NCBI GenBank assembly: GCA_030847615.1
Contig: JAUMIR010000004.1
Location: 275,985,501-276,049,500 of the forward strand
Origin: Gambelia wislizenii
Taxonomy: Eukaryota > Chordata > Lepidosauria > Squamata > Crotaphytidae
DNA: 64,000 bases
Direction of reading: 5' to 3'
Below the pieces are notes generated by a model. That model did no database searches and was not told the origin of the DNA. It saw nothing but the letters and a program-made list of their open reading frames with translations. This document shows positions 59,770-64,000 of this stretch, piece by piece (the stretch's first letter is position 1; each line of letters begins with the position of its first letter). The position numbers and the translations under genes are program-made.

Positions 59770-60900
59770 TGTAGTCTGGAGGGTGCACATAGATCTGGCA
59801 CTGGCACTGAAGGCCCAAGTGGCCTTGGTAAATTGGAGTACCTTTTATTAGCTTAGGTTGCTGTACTAACTGTGTTCTTACCTGGGCACCGATAAGCTGT
59901 TGTTTGTGCTCTGGTAATCTCTCATTTTGGATTTGCATTATACATGGGTCTGCATTTGAAAATGATTCAGAAACTTCAGTCAGTCCAAAACAGGGCAGCT
60001 AGACTGCTAACTGTAACAGGCTGATATAATTCAGAGGGCCGGTTTTAAAGCCCAAATGGCTTGAGAACAGGCTATTTGAAGAGTTTTCTCCTCACATGCT
60101 TACCTACTCAGGTCTTGAGGTCAATGTCCAAAACTATCTTCCAGGTGTCTCCACCAAATGAGGTGAGGGGAACAAAAGAGAAGGTCATCTCAGGGCTTGT
60201 CTATATCAGGGGGGAAATGTGGATTGATGCACACTAATGTCAGTTCGAAGCAGCTTCAGTTGGTCTTAACGGTGTTTTTGGGGGTTTTTGCAAGATCACA
60301 GGCATGCAAAGCTAGCTGCTTTTGCTGTTCCAACACACATGCCTGCAAATCAATATGGTGGGCATGAGTCAATTACTCATGTTTTTATTCTCACCGGTTG
60401 CCACTGCCAAACTATTTGTTAAAAAAGCATATCTAAGGTGCCTAAGTGTGATATTCCGCCTAAATAAATAGAAAAAAAGATAAAGGCTGTCTTGTCACCT
60501 CAGCACATGTTCGCTAAGATGAAAATCCAACATGATGGTTCCAGGCATTTGCCTTATTCGCAAGTTCCACCCCGTACATATCCAACCAATCAGCTTTCCA
60601 CTTCCGCTCTTATCTGGAATGCGAATGAATGTGAATTGGTTTTCCCAATGAGCGGGAATGCACATACCCCGTGGAGCTTTTTAAAAACTTCAGGAAAAAC
60701 CACAAAGGTTTTCCTGCTGAGTTTTTTGGTGGATTTGGGCCCCCTCCTTCCAAATAGGATTGATGCAGGATGGCATTTAGAGAAATTGTATTCAACTCGA
60801 ATTCTATGAGGAGTATTTTCACCGCTTAGACAACCCCTCAATGGCCACACCCTATCTACGGAATGTCCTCCTTCATTGCTGAGCACTTGCATTGTGGTCT
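59770..60900 (+). mobile_element. L2 LINE fragment, split by a MITE
   Basis: L2 RT C-terminal text across several frames: YMGLHLKMIQKL counterpart near 59942, QNRAARLLTVTG counterpart near 59985. Coding sequence resumes after the MITE with ATGGCCACACCCTATCTACG near 60841. Decayed, with frameshifts. Confidence 0.6.
60193..60837. mobile_element. Harbinger-type MITE inside L2, TSD TCA
   Basis: Ends GGGCTTGTCTA and, inverted, GGGGTTGTCTA, flanked by TCA at 60190-60192 and 60838-60840. L2 sequence continues across the site. The interior includes CCAACCAATCAGCTTTC, also found in 18500-19095 (near 18847), which links the two elements. Confidence 0.72.
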
Positions 60901-61059
60901 TTGCATTGCCAGCCTGGGGGTATCATATATGAGCATATATCATATACCTTGTCCCTGGCTCAGCACTCAGCAACCATTCTAGCACATGCTGTTCAGAGAT
61001 ATGTCACACTTTTGAGGGTAGCATCCACACATATATTCTTTGTCACCCTGTATAGTATT

Positions 61060-61262
61060 TGGCACCAGATTCCATCTGATGTTGGAAGCTAAACAGGGCT
61101 AGTACTGGGAAGACCACCAATGAAAACCAGGTGGTGTAGGCTATATTTCAGAGGAAGGAACTGGCAAAACCACCCCAGAGTATTCCTTGCCTAAGAAAAC
61201 CTTATGAAGATCATCGGGTTGCCATAAGTTGACAGGCAACTTGAAGGCACACACACACACAC
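61060..61262 (+). mobile_element. 5S-rRNA-headed SINE with BovB tail
   Basis: The head reads CCATCTGATGTTGGAAGCTA, AACAGGGCTAGTACTGGGAA and GACCACC, a clear relative of the 5S rRNA internal promoter region, ending GGTGGTGTAGGC like the 5S 3' end. The body CAGAGGAAGGAACTGGCAAA and tail GGGTTGCCATAAGTTGACAG match the Sauria/BovB type, followed by a CA repeat. Not a functional 5S gene: the 5' half is degraded and the sequence diverges. Confidence 0.82.
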
Positions 61263-61264
61263 AC

Positions 61265-61815
61265 AAAGAGAGAGAAAATTGATCTGCATTTAGACCAACA
61301 CCAATAACATTGTGCCTATTATTAAGGTATATTGGCCGTGTCATCATGTGGTACATATGAATCTAATCTGGACATTCTGGGCATCCATTGGATAAGAAAT
61401 GTGTAGCAGCCTTGAAAGAGCTACATGACTGAACTGGGCCTAAATACAAGTGTTAGTTCCAATTACAGAAGACTCCTCAAATAAATGGAACTTCTTTAAG
61501 TACTGACTGACCAAATTCCTATTGATTCAGTGGGCCTACTCTTATTGGGACTATAAATTGGATTTAGGCCATGGTACTCCATTCCCAAAGCATGCCCCCC
61601 CCATAATTCCTGTTATCTTTATCATATCCTGTTATCTTAACCAAAGCAACATCTATCAAAAAGATGTATGAGTTAGGTAGGAAAGCTTCTAACCTTGAAG
61701 ATCATTTTTGAAGGTTGCTTCATCCCCATCTTCTCACTCTGTGAATAGTGATCTAGCATGGGTGTCTACTTTGTAACACTGTGACACCATTAATTTATTT
61801 TCTAAAGCTGTTTCT
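61265..61815. other. No recognisable feature
   Basis: Unique-looking DNA. No gene or repeat recognised. Confidence 0.4.
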
Positions 61816-61817
61816 GG

Positions 61818-61925
61818 GTGTTGTTGTTAATTGCCATAAAGTTGACTTCCACTTACAGCAACCCTATGAATGAGAGACCTCCAATTCACCCTCTTATCAC
61901 CCTGGGTGCTGGCTAGCATACTGTA
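61818..61925 (-). mobile_element. BovB-type 3' tail, antisense, short
   Basis: Plus-strand GTTGTTGTTAATTGCCATAA, AGTTGACTTCCACTTACAGC and AACCCTATGAATGAGAGACC are the reverse of a BovB or Sauria-SINE end. Only about 100 bp are present. Confidence 0.6.
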
Positions 61926-62027
61926 ATCAACTGTATAGCTTCACTTTCATACCTTCTGTGCTTAGTAACCTTTTTCTGAATTACCTAATTGCTCATTATA
62001 TAGCTATTCTGTGAATTAATAGTATTT

Positions 62028-62168
62028 GGAGTGTGGTGGAATCTTCTTCTTTGGAAGCTTTTAAACAGAGGCTGGATGTCCATCTGTCGGGAGTGCTTTG
62101 ATTGCATAGTCCTGCAGGGCAGAGGGTTGGACTGAATGACCCTTGTGGTCTCTTCTATGATTCTATGA
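62028..62168 (+). mobile_element. CR1 LINE 3' end, short
   Basis: GGAGTGTGGTGGAATCTTCT, then TTTAAACAGAGGCTGGATGT and the ATTCTATG-type end. Only the last coding codons and the 3' UTR of CR1 are present. Confidence 0.9.
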
Positions 62169-62169
62169 G

Positions 62170-64000
62170 TATGACAAAAACCTGGTATTTAGGCTTCTGG
62201 GCTCATTATGTGTTTTTTATTGCATTTTGGGAGCTAGTGAATCACCACTCACTCTGACTCTGCATCATGTTCCAGTCCTTGATTTGGATACCACTTCCTG
62301 GCTTAATACACCTCTCTGATTTCTTGCTCTGATGGTTTTAGCATCCTAATGTCTATTGCTGACTAGTTATTGAACCGTGAAAGATTCCAGCTCAGAATCT
62401 ATCTTAAAACAAACTGGAGAGAGAGAGAGAAGATTAGATTCAAAGGTGCTCTTCTGTGTGGCCCAAGTATATTCTCCAAACAACTTAAAAAAAAAAAAGA
62501 GCTAATGTCACAGCAAATATGGGGAACCTTTTTTGTGAAAGGCTACTGACCTAAGGGAAATGTGTGTGAGGCACACCAAAGATAGCCTACAGACAAAAAC
62601 AGGATATAAAATAAAATAAAATAAAAACCCCAAACCCCACAAATAAATAAATAAGAAAGACATACCACTATTTAAAAAAAATCTCTGGTAAAAATAAATT
62701 TTACAAGGTCTTTTTACACCTATCTAATCACCCCTTTCCTCCTTATCCTCTATGTAGCTGGAAGTTTTTTATAGTACCATTGGCACTGGGAGGATGGTGA
62801 AGTCAGGTCAGAGGAACACTGACATTTGGTATTGAATTTCAGCAGCATGGCTGCATTAAATGTTGAAATAAAGCTTGAGTTGGGGCAGGGCAGGGTTCTA
62901 TAATAGCCAGTCTGCTCTAGTTACTGAAGCTGTATGTGCCTGCCTACAACAGGCAAGGTAAATAGTAGCTGCCTCCTCTCCAGCTGAGCATGTGCGAACA
63001 ACAAAACAGATAACAAATGGGAAGCAGATACTTCTGTCTTGTCAGCTGCCTCCAGCATGTTTTTTTAAAAGCATAGATCTGTAGCTTTGTCCACCAAAAT
63101 AGAAATCATAAAAAGTAGAAGCTGGTGAAAGAAAGAAAAAAAAATCCTGGATGCATTTTTGAAGAAGCTTTCAAGTGGTCTCTGTGGCACTATGGGTGGT
63201 GGTGGTCGGGGTGCTTGCCATGGTCACAGGACAGACCCCAGACTCACCTAGAGTCAGAGGGGACCCCGAGGATGGCCACGCTGGGCGACTTGTGACAGGG
63301 AACATTGGCAGCAACAGCAGAAACTCCATGAGCCCTGGAAGACCGGGGCATCAAGCTGGAAGGGGAGAAGCTGGATGATGCAAGAGGAGGGTGTGGAGAG
63401 GAGGATGGAATTGAAAAGGGAAGGGAACCTAAAGAGCAGGGAGGAGGAGGAAGAGGTAGATGAAGAGCCAAGGGGAAAGGGAGAGATGCTATGCTGGGCA
63501 GCTAAGGAAGGTACTCAAGGGAAGGGGTGGGGAGATGGAAACAAAGGCTTTAGTAGTAATGAGGGAAAGGCAGAAGGGAGTGAGAAGCAACACAGAGGAC
63601 AGGCGGCCAGGGGAAGGGAGAGAAGAAGCAGAGAGGAAGTCCCTTCTGACCAGGAGTCTGAGACTGCCCAGCCCTGAGGAGGAAAAGAGCTTTAGAACCA
63701 CCTAGCCACCCAGCCCCCTTTTCTGAAGCTAGCCTGGGAGAGGGAGCTGGGGAAAGGGGAAGGCATAAGTGAACCTGTAGCAGAGGCATAAGGTTTAGAG
63801 AAAACGCAGAGTGGGAGGAGATGAAGAAAGGGCAAACAGGGCCAGAAACCTATTGGTAAAGGAGGAGTTGATACAGTTTGTGTGAACCCTGGGTTTAAGG
63901 GCTTTAGGTTTTCTTCCTAGTAAGACTTGTAAGGGGCTTAAGTAGAAAGTGGTCTGAAGGGAAGACCTATACTGTATCCTCTAATTGTTTTGTTACTATG
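62170..64000. other. No named feature; purine-rich open frames near the end
   Basis: No repeat family recognised. 62440-62690 is A-rich low complexity. At 63375-63677 is a 100-codon plus frame rich in E, G, K and R, overlapping 63175-63378 (67 codons with a hydrophobic start, SVALWVVVVGVLAMVTGQ). The composition (GAG/GGA runs) explains these frames. They could be part of an LTR-element leader or a host exon, but I see no splice or domain evidence. Confidence 0.4.

Noticed and set aside
61060..61140. Functional 5S rRNA gene
   Set aside because: Only part of the 5S sequence is recognisable, it is mutated, and it runs directly into a SINE body and BovB tail.
63175..63677. Secreted or host protein exon
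   Set aside because: A hydrophobic start followed by a Glu/Gly/Lys-rich stretch in overlapping frames. GA-rich composition explains it, and no splice sites or domain support a gene.

Overview
This window is a repeat-dominated stretch of nuclear DNA from a squamate reptile, most likely a lizard. The evidence is the repeat mix: CR1 LINEs with the ATTCTATG tail, L2 and L1 LINEs, BovB 3' ends, a tRNA-headed SINE and a 5S-rRNA-headed SINE that both end in a BovB-like tail (Sauria type), a Penelope-like element, and many DNA transposons of the hAT, pogo/Tigger and probable PIF/Harbinger types. I could not recognise any host protein-coding exon, tRNA, rRNA or other cellular gene. The long open frames belong to retrotransposons or low-complexity repeats, so the window is intergenic or a large intron.

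Layout. 1-2488: a decayed CR1 copy cut by the window edge. 2731-5020: a tRNA SINE, an antisense CR1 tail, a palindromic MITE candidate and a possible antisense solo LTR. 6228-6577: a hAT-like MITE. 7894-11831: a 5'-truncated L1 bracketed by a perfect 15-bp target-site duplication and carrying two nested insertions. 13.7-20.4 kb: inverted-repeat MITEs. 20466-21166: a CR1 tail with an inverted 5' end. 22.2-26.5 kb: a GC-rich palindromic element, then a CR1 copy interrupted by a pogo-like element holding a hairpin minisatellite, by a repeat of unknown class and by another LINE. 27.6-31.5 kb: the best-preserved CR1, with an open ORF1 (SGNH esterase) and an ORF2 broken by one 1-nt deletion. 31.8-33.4 kb: MITEs and an antisense LINE. 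34-43.9 kb: BovB, L2, hAT, SINE and microsatellite pieces. 44-47.7 kb: Harbinger-type MITEs. 49.6-52.7 kb: a G-rich pogo-like element abutting an antisense Penelope-like element. 53.8-62.2 kb: MITEs, a hAT copy containing an L2, further L2 copies, the 5S SINE and a last CR1 tail. 62.2-64 kb holds nothing I can name.

How the parts work together: nothing here forms an operon or pathway. The recurring theme is nesting. Interrupted hosts are readable at single-base level in several places (pogo element in L1, pogo element in L2, 3-bp-TSD element in L2, hAT-like element in BovB, MITE in Penelope), so the window gives an order of insertion events. I found no convincing new biological system. The most unusual sequences are the internally amplified non-autonomous transposons: a hairpin minisatellite, a GC-rich palindromic array, a tandem unit that repeats a splice-donor-like motif, and a purine-rich array. 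Family names are from recognition of motifs and were not checked against a repeat library.
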